64,000 nt of DNA, from the NCBI RefSeq assembly GCF_047501175.1, contig NZ_JBEQWH010000003.1:62001-126000 (forward strand), in the 5' to 3' direction. The notes under the pieces are model-generated. The model was not told the origin of the DNA and searched no databases. It worked only from the letters and a program-made list of their open reading frames with translations. Shown one piece after another: positions 37,333-46,395 of this stretch (its first letter is position 1; each line of letters opens with the position of its first letter). The position numbers and the translations under genes were made by a program. The DNA is from Methanoprimaticola sp047501175 (GTDB lineage Archaea > Thermoplasmatota > Thermoplasmata > Methanomassiliicoccales > Methanomethylophilaceae).

Positions 37333-38682
37333 TCACAGCAGCATCGCCATATAGAGCGGCAGATGCACTATACCGTCACGGACCATGAGGTCGTTCTGAT
37401 AGAGTATGTACGGCTGCCCCACGCGCTCCCCGAACCTCGCCCGGTACTTGTCCAGGGAGACATGCCTGGCGAACGATGACGACTTGACCTCGACGGGACA
37501 GACCTTCCCGCCTCTGCGAATCAGGAAGTCTATCTCGATACGGTCCTTGGACCCGCTGCCGGACCTCGAGTAGAAGAACAGTCCGATGCCCTGCGAACGG
37601 AACGCCTGGGCCACGATGTTCTCCATGAACATGCCCTCGTTCAGCCCTATCCTGTCGAACAGGATCATCCTCTGTATGTCCGGGTCCTCGTTCATGTCCA
37701 GTCCCATGGACTGGGTGACCAGGAGTCCCGTGTCCCCCATGTAGCACTTCACCCTGTGGTCGTCCTCGCTCATCACCAGTCCGTATGACGGGTCGGACGC
37801 GTTGGCGCACACGTTCACGATCATGGAATCGTACAACCAGAAGAACGCATCGCCGAACTCGCGGAGACGCGCGTTCCTTCCCAGTGCGGACAGGACGAAC
37901 CTCTTCTCCTTCTTGGCGAGCTGGGAAGGGATCTTGTCGAATATCCCCCGGACCTTGGGGCCGTCTCCCCCTGCGAACTTGGCTATGTCCTTCCGATAGA
38001 GGTCCAGGATCCCCCTCTTCACGCGCTCGACATCGTTCAGGTCCCTGGACTCGATGAACTTCAGGACCGCCTGCGGCATGCCTCCCACCATCATGTAGGT
38101 CCTGAAGGTCCCCATTATGTTCCTGTGGAACGCCTCCCCTATCGGGGCCAGCCTGTCGAACGAATCCCTGACCACGTCCATCGTGGCGGGATCGCCCATC
38201 GCCCACAGGAACTCCTCGAAATCCAAGGGGAACATGTCTATGCCCTCCTCCTCGGAGGGGATCACTATGTCCTTCACGTTCGTCCTTATGGACAACAGCG
38301 ATCCGGTCTCGATGTAATCGTATCTGCCGTCCGCCACCAGATACTTTATCAGGGCCCTTGCCTTGGGATACATCTGGACCTCGTCGAATACGAATACGGT
38401 ATCCCTCTCGTGCAGCTTCACCTTGTAGAACGCGGATATCCTGAAGAAGAAGCGGTCCAGGTCGTACGAGTCGTTCTCGAATATGTCCCGTACGACGGGG
38501 CTCATGTTGTTGAAGTCTATGATGATGCTGGAAGCGTACTCCGTCCTGGCGAATTCGATGCAGGTGTAGCTCTTGCCCACCCTCCTCGCACCGTTGACCA
38601 TGAGTGCCGTCGAACCGCGACTCCTCTCCTTCCACTCCAGAAGCCTATCGCGGACCTTACGCTTCAACGAGATGCCAGACAC
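37333..38682 (-). CDS. AAA ATPase with C-terminal DUF4143 (AAA_14 family)
   Basis: A 449-residue P-loop ATPase. Walker A is GARRVGKS (31-38) and Walker B VFVFDEVQMY; the C-terminal DUF4143 domain has a nuclease-like strand-turn EIDFLIRRGGKVCPVEVKS, matching the PD-(D/E)xK pattern of restriction-type folds. Members are abundant in archaea and gut bacteria and of unknown function, often on mobile or defence islands. A TATA-like TTTTATAT box (38703-38711) lies 21 nt before ATG 38682, so it is leaderless. Four phased repeats lie directly upstream (38714-38828). Confidence 0.85.
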   Translation of the reverse strand: MSGISLKRKVRDRLLEWKERSRGSTALMVNGARRVGKSYTCIEFARTEYASSIIIDFNNMSPVVRDIFENDSYDLDRFFFRISAFYKVKLHERDTVFVFDEVQMYPKARALIKYLVADGRYDYIETGSLLSIRTNVKDIVIPSEEEGIDMFPLDFEEFLWAMGDPATMDVVRDSFDRLAPIGEAFHRNIMGTFRTYMMVGGMPQAVLKFIESRDLNDVERVKRGILDLYRKDIAKFAGGDGPKVRGIFDKIPSQLAKKEKRFVLSALGRNARLREFGDAFFWLYDSMIVNVCANASDPSYGLVMSEDDHRVKCYMGDTGLLVTQSMGLDMNEDPDIQRMILFDRIGLNEGMFMENIVAQAFRSQGIGLFFYSRSGSGSKDRIEIDFLIRRGGKVCPVEVKSSSFARHVSLDKYRARFGERVGQPYILYQNDLMVRDGIVHLPLYMAMLL

Positions 38683-38713
38683 GATGGTAACACCCGTTAC
38701 AGATATAAAATAA

Positions 38714-38828
38714 TCACGAAATAACGATTCGTTAGAGTATGATTTTTCACGAAATAACGATTTGTATACAACAGATTTATCACGGAATAACGTTTCATCG
38801 ACAGCCTAGATCTCACGAAAATACAGTT
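38714..38828 (+). repeat. Four 16-bp direct repeats at an exact 33-bp period
   Basis: TCACGAAATAACGATT at 38714 and 38747, TCACGGAATAACGTTT at 38780 and TCACGAAAATACAGTT at 38813. The 17-bp spacers are unrelated. The array is just upstream of the AAA/DUF4143 promoter and looks like a cluster of binding sites on the same face of the helix. Confidence 0.8.
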
Positions 38829-39007
38829 AGACCATTCTCGGATTCTACATTTCTCAGGGATTTACCCCAGGATTTCCCGTCACTCGAGCATTCGACCTCT
38901 ATCTCCCTATGGACGACCGCTTCGAGGAACCCGACGAGTACTTCCTCGTGAAAATGCACAAAACCTTCGGTGGAACTGCGAGACGATCGTATGATCGTCA
39001 TCAACGA

Positions 39008-39376
39008 TCACTCATCATCTTCATCGGATTCCGATTCGAGGGTCGCCACGATCCTCTGGCAATACTGCTTCAAGAACGGGAGGTCATCATTCATAGTAGA
39101 CCACTGGAAACCCAGGTCTACCTCCTCTTACTGGTGCGCCATGAAATCGCGCATCTTGCAGATCTCGTGCCAATCAACTTCCTTGAAGCGGGACGTGACG
39201 TCATCGGAGAGCCTCTTGACCCTCTCGCCCATGAGCTCGATGGACTCGGCGGTGGACCTCTGATACGATTCGTCACCTATCAGATCCTCAATGTCGTCAC
39301 CAAAGCGCGCGATGTCCGATGCTACGTCGTCGCAATACCTGATGATAAGGTTGAGACTCTTGATATCACGCCTCAT
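39008..39376 (-). pseudogene. HepT-like HEPN toxin, interrupted by in-frame TAA at the AMPylated tyrosine
   Basis: A HEPN (DUF86-type) RNase toxin partnered with the nucleotidyltransferase at 39366. The first 82 codons (MRRDIKSLNLIIRYCDD ... CKMRDFMAHQ) end at a TAA (39128-39130). The frame then continues as EEVDLGFQWSTMNDDLPFL and stops at TGA (39008-39010), giving the normal ~120-codon length. The active motif RxxxxHxY (Arg-Asp-Phe-Met-Ala-His-Gln-Tyr) would have its Tyr exactly at the TAA. In HepT/MntA systems that Tyr is AMPylated by the antitoxin. The start overlaps the antitoxin gene by 11 nt. Confidence 0.7.
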
Positions 39377-39677
39377 AGAGGAGTCTCCTGTCCCTGAGGA
39401 CCTCCTTGCTGAAGTCGTCTCCCATAGCCCTCTCGCTGACGATGTCGATCTCCGTGCCAAGGGCCTCCTCCAGCTTGCCGTAGAATCCACCCATCTTGAA
39501 AAGGCCCATGCCCTCGGGTGCGACGATACAGAAGTCATAGTCGCTGTCAGGGCGATTGTCGCCGCGGGCCCTGGAACCGAAGAGGTAAACCTTGAGCATC
39601 CCGTACTCGGTGGCGATGGCCCCGACTATCTGACAGAGCTCCTCGAACGTGTACTCCCTCACATCGTTCATGTGCAT
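39366..39677 (-). CDS. MntA-like minimal nucleotidyltransferase antitoxin
   Basis: A 103-residue nucleotidyltransferase with the catalytic motif GSRARGDNRPDSDYDF (GSx10DxD), which in MntA/HepT systems transfers AMP to the HEPN toxin and neutralises it. Length and the C-terminus (SKEVLRDRRLLYEA) are normal, so it looks intact although its toxin partner is broken. A TATA-like element (TCATATAG, about 39700) precedes it. It overlaps the HEPN gene by 11 nt. Confidence 0.85.
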   Translation of the reverse strand: MHMNDVREYTFEELCQIVGAIATEYGMLKVYLFGSRARGDNRPDSDYDFCIVAPEGMGLFKMGGFYGKLEEALGTEIDIVSERAMGDDFSKEVLRDRRLLYEA

Positions 39678-40032
39678 GGGATGACGTTTTCGCTATATGA
39701 ACGAAGGTCGGTACCGTATCTGAACCCTCTTCCTATCTCCATCACCTTGTCACGGAAGAAGGATTCCGTATCGGAATCGTACACCACTTGTATGTCGAGA
39801 ACAGTCTCTGGACATTCTCCTTAACGTACTCGCCGACCAACGCATATACGAACGCACGGACCCCCGACATCCAGCATCTTGTGCTTTCTATCGCCGCGCT
39901 TCCACTGAAAGGTTCCGTGGGATTGGCGGCAATCTCCGTGTGTAGATGACCATATCCGGATGGAACGATTCTGTTGCCATGCATTACTGACTCTCATCAT
40001 GGCACGTCGTCACGGTTCCAGATGAGGATTGG
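39678..40032 (-). other. Degenerate coding remnants, no intact gene
   Basis: About 350 nt. On the minus strand two short frames read plausible protein (SAAIESTRCWMSGVRAFVY, then in another frame DKVMEIGRGFRYGTDLRSY), as if one gene had suffered a frameshift. I cannot name the family. Confidence 0.25.
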
Positions 40033-40330
40033 TATATATACAATCCAAAACTATCCCTATGACAGAGGTGTAACGGCTCCCTAGGGAGCCGGATGCGTTA
40101 GGCGCATCAGTCCTCGGCGTTCCTTACGGAATGTCGATAACGATCACACCGTGTTCGGTGATGATCGTCAGGCGAAAACCGTGGTGACGGCTTTCAGTGA
40201 TGATCACGAGGATCCTTTCACCTCCTGCCGGGACGGTCCCGCATATGCCGTGAAAGTGGAGAGTCACGACATATGCGGACTTCCCGCCTTACGGCAATTC
40301 TATGTAACTTGCGATTCGAACATAAATCTA
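40033..40330 (+). ncRNA. Candidate structured RNA downstream of a strong TATA box
   Basis: A strong TATA run (tggtatatataca, about 40031-40043) is followed by tightly packed hairpins: GGCTCC-CTAG-GGAGCC (40073-40089), GATGCG-tta-GGCGCATC near 40092-40108, and GATCACACCG/CGGTGATGATC near 40142-40166. Two RTGATGA boxes (40158, 40197) resemble C boxes, but matching CTGA boxes are missing. A frame on the same strand is open but starts with GTG without signals. It could instead be a decayed mobile element. Confidence 0.3.
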
Positions 40331-40340
40331 TCGTTAGCAA

Positions 40341-40756
40341 TCATAATCTGTAGCACTGTCGATAGTTATAAGATAAAACACCATGACGTATTCTAATGTC
40401 AGGATGTATAACTCCGACCAACGGAAAAGACTTCGCGATGTCACGGAGAATGCCCATGTCACGCCTCATAGAGGTGCTTTCTGTCACTAAAGACCCGCTC
40501 GCTAAGGTCGTCCCGAGGGATTCCTCGCATACGACATCGATCTCCAACCCGAGGGTATCTCTCAGATCGGCGAAGAACCCGCCCACTCCAAAGAGACCAT
40601 AGTCACCAGGCGTCACAACACAGAAGTCGCTGTCAGGGCGATTGTCACCTCGTGCTCTGGAACCGAAAAAGTACACCTGTCTCATCCATAGGACTCGGCG
40701 ATGGACCCCGCTATCCTGCAGAGCTCCTCGAACATGTACCTTCTCGTTTCCACCAT
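40341..40756 (-). pseudogene. Decayed second MntA-like nucleotidyltransferase
   Basis: Similar to the gene at 39366-39677 over its length but broken in two ways. A single-base loss after TyrGly of the N-terminal part (VETRRYMFEELCRIAGSI) causes a TGA at 40682-40684, and the rest continues in another frame from ATG 40685 (QVYFFGSRARGDNRPDSD). A six-base deletion removes Tyr-Asp from DSDYDF, taking away the second catalytic Asp. A trace of a HEPN start (MRRDMGILRD) follows without a domain. Confidence 0.65.
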
Positions 40757-40869
40757 GCTAGTGCAATCGCATCAGCGCTATATAGACCAGAATCGGACGC
40801 CATCGGCACATGAAACGGTAACGATGTAAAGTGAAAAACAGGGGTCTCCGAGGACGTCTGGATAGAAAA

Positions 40870-40957
40870 ATGGTAGACAAGACCATACTCGAACCTCGCA
40901 CAGCCCTGGAGGATCAGCCCCATCGAACACTCGAGACAGATCATCCAACAAAGCCTG
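40870..40957 (-). repeat. Inverted repeat partner flanking the fourth surface gene
   Basis: About 80 nt, roughly three-quarters identical to 45858-45945 in opposite orientation. Both encode a similar fragment (LLDDLSRVFDGADPPGLCEV here; LSDDWFRGFEETDPSGPCKV there). It is probably a remnant of one decayed gene family. The remainder of 40757-41105 shows nothing else. Confidence 0.45.
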
Positions 40958-41105
40958 GATTGACTCTACTTCAGAAATAACGGCAGACCTCGTTACGACC
41001 ATGTCAGGCCAAGATGGTAGTGATCGTACCAAGGGGTTTGTCCGGAGATGTCGGCCCCGGACCTAAACGGTTTGTCGTCGGATAGACCGACCTTTCGATA
41101 CCTGC

Positions 41106-44100
41106 TCAGCTACCAGCCGATCCGATGGCGACTCCATCTATCGTGAGCTTTCCCGTAGTTCCTGGGACGAAGCGTCCGTAGAGATCGGACTGACCTGCGG
41201 GAGCGGTCTTATCGGTTTGATGGAGTCTGTTGTCCGATTCGGTGATGTCGGAGATGGTGACCTTTCCGACGTTAGCGGTTCCCACGACGACTCCGACCCT
41301 CCAATCTCCATCATCGGTGGATTTTAGATTGCAGTTCTTGATCACACAGTCGCTGATGGTGTTGCATGTCCAGTCGCTGGCACCGGCGTGACCAACAATC
41401 GCTCCGACGGCTCCCTTTGAGGTGATATTGCATCCCTCGACGCTACATCTGGTAATGGTGACGACGGTCTCCACGGATCCGTCATTCGTATTACTGTATC
41501 CGGAGTTCCATCCGATGAGTCCTCCGACACGGGCGCCCGTTCCACTCGTAATCGTGGTATTGACAAGATGACAATTCTCAAGAGTGATCAAAGGCATGGA
41601 ATCAACAGAGCAGATGAATGCACCGAATCCGGTCGATGCGTATACATACTTACCATCCTCATCCTTATACTCATCTTCGAGTGTAGAATCCGCGATGGTA
41701 AGGTCCTTGATCACTATTCCACTGCTTCCTGCAAATCCTCCGGCAAACAGGGGTGCACTGAGGTTGGTGATCTTGTGATCGTTGCCCTCGATGGTCATCA
41801 CCCCTGCTCCGCTCTGCCCGGTAACATAGATTGGAGTCCAGTTCTTCTCGGTCATGTCGATGTCTGTGAGGATCTGGACAGTGACATTCCCGGTCTTGTA
41901 ATCGGACATCGTCTCGTTGAACTTGACGAATCCATCCACGGTAGCAATGTTGACCTGGGTCAGAACTTTATTCCCGTCCACTTTCTCATAGACATAGGAG
42001 ATCCCGGTCTCATGAACAGGATCGTTCTCGGTGTTCCATGTGATCGTGGACTCATCGACGAGGTTGCACTCACAGTAGTATATGGCAGAAGTCTTACCGG
42101 TGGTGCCGAGGTCGATTGTGTTGCCGCTTCCGTTGATGATCAGATTGGAGCACCCGTATGTCTCTCCTTCGAGCTGAACGCCGTAGACAGGGTTCGAGGT
42201 GGTGTTGCCAGCGACAATACTGTTGCTGTTGAAATTGACGGTGGCGTTCTCCGCAGTCATCGTGGACGCCTTGGAGGTCATCTGCACAGCATACCTGTAA
42301 GGATCTTTGAAGGTGCATGATTGGACGGTCACGTTCGCATCCGACCTTATCGGACGATTGCCACCGCAATCGAACGTGCATGACTCGACGATAATGTCCG
42401 TACCTTTGCCGGTGGACCACCAGGCAGTGATCGCAGTGCCATTGGTCTGGGTGATGGAGAATATGATATTCTTCGCGGTGAACGAACCGGTGTTCATGAG
42501 GGCGACGCCGGTGTACTCGAATTGCGAAATCTCATCTGTAACCTTATGGCTCGTGTTCATCGTGATGTCCCTGATCTCGAGGGCTCCTGTCACTTTGAAT
42601 CTGCCATCGAACACGACAGCGGCACCATAGGTCGGTCCGATGGTCACATGCTTGCCTGAGGCCACATCGATATTGTAGTCTGTATGGGGGGTGTATGTTC
42701 CTCCTGCGAGAGACACGTCCAGCCTTCCGGATGACAGGCTGATCGCTCCCTCAAGGACGTCGACATCGTCCGTGGTCACTGTGCCCTGGACCTTGTTCGA
42801 AGCGTCCACGGGGCCGGTGATTATCCTAGTTCCCAGGATGATCCCGGACTGGTTGCCTTGAGAGGGTGCATCTTTGATGACGTTACGGTCATGTATGATC
42901 GTCACGTTCTCCACGGTGCATTCCGTCGGATTCTTGTGGCTGGTCCCGACGATCCCCCCGAGGTTCCTATATCCGGTGATCACGGTGTTGCTCACTGAAC
43001 ATCCAATGAGTGTGTGGCTACCCTCTCCGACATATCCTGCGATCCCTCCGACCTTGTCACCGTTGTCGTAACTCCCAGTAAGGTTGTCGGGTGTGGCTTT
43101 GAGCTCGACACCCTCCACGGTGCAGCCGGTGATCGAGCCGTAGACGTATCCCGCTATACCGCCGACGTACCTGTTACCTTCGACAGTAGCGTTCTTCACG
43201 ATCACATTCTCGATGGTTCCAGTGTTATAGATGGATCCGGCAACGACGGCTATTCCGTTGTCTGTGCCTCCATCACTGGAGAGGGCAGAGATGTGTTTGA
43301 CAGTGGCACCATCGAAGATGAGATTCTTGACGGTTCCGTTGAGGGCACCGAAGAACCCGGCAGCGGTGTACCCTGTCCCGGTATGCACATTCATATTGGA
43401 AATCGTGTGGTTCTGTCCGTCGAACGTCCCCTTGAACTTGTCGCCGCCATCTGCGTTGAGCCCTATGGGGGTCCATTCCACTCCTTTGAGGTCTATGTCA
43501 TTCGTTAGGATCACGTTAGAGTTAATTGACTGTCCAGAATTCACATTACTGGCGAAATCGAGCAGTTCATCGACGCTACCGATCCTCACCGTATCGGGAT
43601 CGATGATGGTCACACCGGTGGATTCGTTTCCAGAGGCTGTCAACTTATCACTGCTGTTCCTGGTTCCTCCGTAAATCTCTCCGAGATAGTCCCTATCGGG
43701 ACCCGAGATCACAGCATCTGTCACAGTACAATCGGTAATTGATGAATTGGCATAGTTGCTCACACCACTGAATTCGCCTACAATTCCGCCAACGAACGTT
43801 TTGTTTGAGGTCGCGTAGTCTCCTTCAGCGTTAGACATCACGGTACCGGTCGTGAATGACGAATTCTTCACGGTGACCCCGTAGTGCAGGTATCCGATCA
43901 CCCCTCCGACCTTCCTGGTCCCCTCGACGACGAGTCCGGAAACATCAATGCCGTTATGGGTGAAGTTGCCTTCTCCGGTGTATCCTATGGCACCTCCGAC
44001 GTTGTCTCCTTCGAAGTGTGCCATTTCATACGTTCCTCTTACGTAGCTTCCCTCGGATGCGGCAATGATACAATTGGTGACATCCCCATAGATGTAACCA

Positions 44101-45620
44101 ACTATGCCTCCGACCTTGTACTTGCCTTCGACCTTCACCAGACCCGTGATATTACAGCCGCTGATGTCTACTGTGCACGATCCAGCGATAACGCCCACCT
44201 CTGACTTGCCCTGAACGTTGGCATTCTCAATAGTCAGACCCGTGACAGATCCCCCTATGATCTTACCAAACAACCCCACACTGGTTCCGTCGGGCAAGGT
44301 GATGGTCAGGTTACTGATCTTGTTATCGCCTCCGTTGAAGGTTCCTCCGAAGAATGGATCGACAGCGTTTGTACCCGCGAGCGTCACGATCTCTGCCACC
44401 GGGTAGCCTATCGGAATCCATTCCTCGTTGTTCAAATCGAAGTCGGCCCCGAGTGTGACCGTCTCTCCACCGTAGCTGGTTCCGGCGTTCACCTTGTCGC
44501 GGAAGTACTTCAGCTCGTCGAGGTCCTTTATGACTTTGTCGTAAGTGACATTGACCGGGGTGGTTATGGATCCGTCACTGGCGTAGGCGATCGTGACCGT
44601 CCCGTTCGATTGTCTAACTTCGTATTCATTGGTACTCAGGGGTATCTTCACACCTCCATCGTACACTGCGGAGACCACCATCCCCGTAGAATCGAACGCC
44701 TGATCATCGAAATAATGGGTCTTGGTGGGCATCTTGGTGACCTCTATTCCCGTCACGATGGAGCTCTCGGATATCACGGTGATGCTGACCGTCGCGGTCT
44801 TCCCCTGGTACGTGACGGCTATGTTCGTGTCCGTCACGACCAGCTGCCCGTTCGGTGAGTATGTATAGCCGGCTATCTCCTCGGTAGAGCCGTTGGAGTA
44901 GGACGCGGTGACGACCATCCCCGTCGGATCGAATGCCTCCCCCTCCATGTACGATGTCCTGTCGGGCGGTGTGGTCACAGAGATTCCTGTCAGCGTCACA
45001 GATGGGGTCGTTCCGCCCCCTCCGCCGCCGATGTACCTGAATGTCACGGAGATGGTGTGGTCCCCTTTCACATCCTCGAAGGTGTAGCTGTTGCCTGTCA
45101 CCGTGACGGTCTTACCGTCCACGGTGACCTGCGACACCCTGTAGCTGCCGTTGGCCGTGAAGGTGAACGTCTGGTCCGCACCGTCGGCCACCTTCACCTC
45201 GCCGGATGGACTTATCCTCCCTCCGGCACCTGCGGACGCGGCTATGGTGTGTTCGACCGGCACAGGTTCGGTCTCCTTGATGAACACGACCTCGACGGCA
45301 TGGTTGCCGTCCATCTCGACCTTCAATGAGGTCACGGCCCCGACCGATCCACCGTCCAACAGGACGTCGGACACGATGAATCCGGAATCTGGTGTTATCG
45401 TGATTGTCTGTGTGGTGCCCTCGGCCAGTTTTGTGGTCCCCGCGGGCGACACGGAGCCTCCATCGTTGGATGACACCGTGAGTTCGAAGAGGACGCCCTC
45501 TGGTTCATCGTCCCCTCCGCGATCGTCGTCGCCTGTGAGCACCAGCGCTGCGGCGACTATGGCCACTATGACCACTACGATCGCCGCCACACCGATCAGG
45601 CGGTTCTTCTCTTTGTCCAT
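41106..45620 (-). CDS. Giant surface protein: InlB-like repeats, Ig-like domains and GLUG beta-helix
   Basis: A 1504-residue extracellular protein held by an N-terminal signal anchor (GVAAIVVVIVAIVAAALVL, residues ~9-28). ATG 45620 has GGAGG seven nt upstream. Residues ~45-110 and ~120-195 are divergent InlB B-type repeats (SSNDGGSVSPAGTTKL; SAGAGGRISPSGEVKV). Two bacterial Ig-like domains follow (ISVTTPPDRTSYMEGEAFD; IEVTKMPTKTHYFDDQAFD), then a long beta-helix with many GLUG motifs (VGGIVGYIYG, VGGVIGYLHYG, VGGIAGYVYG). There is no C-terminal membrane helix, unlike the other three giants, so it is displayed N-terminus-in. An 11-G tract and hairpin lie in its leader, about 125 nt before the start. 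Confidence 0.85.
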   Translation of the reverse strand: MDKEKNRLIGVAAIVVVIVAIVAAALVLTGDDDRGGDDEPEGVLFELTVSSNDGGSVSPAGTTKLAEGTTQTITITPDSGFIVSDVLLDGGSVGAVTSLKVEMDGNHAVEVVFIKETEPVPVEHTIAASAGAGGRISPSGEVKVADGADQTFTFTANGSYRVSQVTVDGKTVTVTGNSYTFEDVKGDHTISVTFRYIGGGGGGTTPSVTLTGISVTTPPDRTSYMEGEAFDPTGMVVTASYSNGSTEEIAGYTYSPNGQLVVTDTNIAVTYQGKTATVSITVISESSIVTGIEVTKMPTKTHYFDDQAFDSTGMVVSAVYDGGVKIPLSTNEYEVRQSNGTVTIAYASDGSITTPVNVTYDKVIKDLDELKYFRDKVNAGTSYGGETVTLGADFDLNNEEWIPIGYPVAEIVTLAGTNAVDPFFGGTFNGGDNKISNLTITLPDGTSVGLFGKIIGGSVTGLTIENANVQGKSEVGVIAGSCTVDISGCNITGLVKVEGKYKVGGIVGYIYGDVTNCIIAASEGSYVRGTYEMAHFEGDNVGGAIGYTGEGNFTHNGIDVSGLVVEGTRKVGGVIGYLHYGVTVKNSSFTTGTVMSNAEGDYATSNKTFVGGIVGEFSGVSNYANSSITDCTVTDAVISGPDRDYLGEIYGGTRNSSDKLTASGNESTGVTIIDPDTVRIGSVDELLDFASNVNSGQSINSNVILTNDIDLKGVEWTPIGLNADGGDKFKGTFDGQNHTISNMNVHTGTGYTAAGFFGALNGTVKNLIFDGATVKHISALSSDGGTDNGIAVVAGSIYNTGTIENVIVKNATVEGNRYVGGIAGYVYGSITGCTVEGVELKATPDNLTGSYDNGDKVGGIAGYVGEGSHTLIGCSVSNTVITGYRNLGGIVGTSHKNPTECTVENVTIIHDRNVIKDAPSQGNQSGIILGTRIITGPVDASNKVQGTVTTDDVDVLEGAISLSSGRLDVSLAGGTYTPHTDYNIDVASGKHVTIGPTYGAAVVFDGRFKVTGALEIRDITMNTSHKVTDEISQFEYTGVALMNTGSFTAKNIIFSITQTNGTAITAWWSTGKGTDIIVESCTFDCGGNRPIRSDANVTVQSCTFKDPYRYAVQMTSKASTMTAENATVNFNSNSIVAGNTTSNPVYGVQLEGETYGCSNLIINGSGNTIDLGTTGKTSAIYYCECNLVDESTITWNTENDPVHETGISYVYEKVDGNKVLTQVNIATVDGFVKFNETMSDYKTGNVTVQILTDIDMTEKNWTPIYVTGQSGAGVMTIEGNDHKITNLSAPLFAGGFAGSSGIVIKDLTIADSTLEDEYKDEDGKYVYASTGFGAFICSVDSMPLITLENCHLVNTTITSGTGARVGGLIGWNSGYSNTNDGSVETVVTITRCSVEGCNITSKGAVGAIVGHAGASDWTCNTISDCVIKNCNLKSTDDGDWRVGVVVGTANVGKVTISDITESDNRLHQTDKTAPAGQSDLYGRFVPGTTGKLTIDGVAIGSAGS

Positions 45621-45742
45621 TGGATTGCCTCCATATCGGATGGGCCGTCCTGTTGGCAATGGATGTCCGATGGCCGGCCCCGAAGGCGGAACCGGCTCTG
45701 CGTCGGAACGCAAAACCGTGGTGAGGAACACGAAGTGCCCCG

Positions 45743-45772
45743 CCCCCCCCCCCGATTCATCACAATCGGGGG
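45743..45772 (-). repeat. Poly-G tract (11, gene strand) joined to a 9-bp hairpin in the leader
   Basis: On the gene strand CCCCCGATT (45772-45764) pairs with AATCGGGGG (45757-45749), the start of the 11-G run (45753-45743). A TATA-like AATTTTTATG near 45838-45850 would place this in the 5' untranslated region of the 41106-45620 gene. A short frame starting ATGAATCGG runs through the G tract. Confidence 0.7.
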
Positions 45773-45857
45773 AGGGGAGGCATTCTCAACAGAGGTTGCC
45801 GTTCCCACCTCTTGGATTCGATATGCGTGCCTAAGAACATAAAAATTACCTGCGGAT

Positions 45858-45945
45858 CGGCTTTGTCGGATGATTGGTTTCGAGGATTCGAAGAGACTGA
45901 CCCCTCAGGACCATGCAAGGTTCAGGTATGGCATGAGGTCCGATA
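45858..45945 (+). repeat. Inverted repeat partner upstream of the fourth surface gene
   Basis: Plus-strand copy of the element at 40870-40957. The rest of 45780-46220 has no convincing gene; short frames there lack start signals. Confidence 0.4.
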
Positions 45946-46221
45946 CGAACGCATGTTCTCAGGTTCCAGCACATGTTCGGACCACTCATCGGATAGAAGA
46001 AGTACAGGAACATGGTGAAGAAGATCGAACGCAAAATCGGCAGGTTCAAAATGCTGAAAAGGTGTGCGATCCAATTATCCGACAAAGCCCGATCGTAAGG
46101 GGATGTTCCATACAGGGTCGGTACCCGAGCACCAAATCTATCGATTATAATCACAGCAATCGGACAAGACAGTGTCCCTCGACAGACCAAAGGTATCCGA
46201 AAACGTATGGATAGGTAAGGA

Positions 46222-46298
46222 TGGTGGACAAGGCGCGATTTGAACGCGCGACATCTACGTTGCGAACGTAGCGATCTACCGGGCTGATCTACTTGCCC
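46222..46298 (-). tRNA. tRNA-Ala (anticodon CGC)
   Basis: A complete cloverleaf of 74 nt plus encoded CCA. The acceptor is GGGCAAG/CTTGTCC with the G3:U70 pair that identifies alanine tRNAs, the D stem GATC/GATC, the anticodon stem CTACG/CGTAG with loop TTCGCAA (anticodon CGC), and the T arm GCGCG-TTCAAAT-CGCGC with discriminator A. No intron is present. Confidence 0.96.
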
Positions 46299-46395
46299 AT
46301 GAATTGCTCCGGTAATCCCCTGATTCACATCAACCATTTAAACGTAATCCCGCGACCGCCGTCATGACTATAACGATTCCCGAGGATACCGGGGC

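Noticed and set aside
38714..38828. CRISPR array
   Set aside because: Repeats are only 16 bp, spacers 17 bp, the last units are degenerate and no cas genes are near; the pattern fits phased binding sites better.
39128..39130. Pyrrolysine or tyrosine recoding at the in-frame stops
   Set aside because: Both interrupting codons are TAA, not the TAG used for pyrrolysine. If TAA were a sense codon it should appear in many genes here, and it does not.
40151..40396. Protein gene starting at GTG 40151
   Set aside because: No ribosome-binding site, the start lies inside a hairpin, and no family is recognised; a transposase remnant was considered but no transposase motif can be shown.
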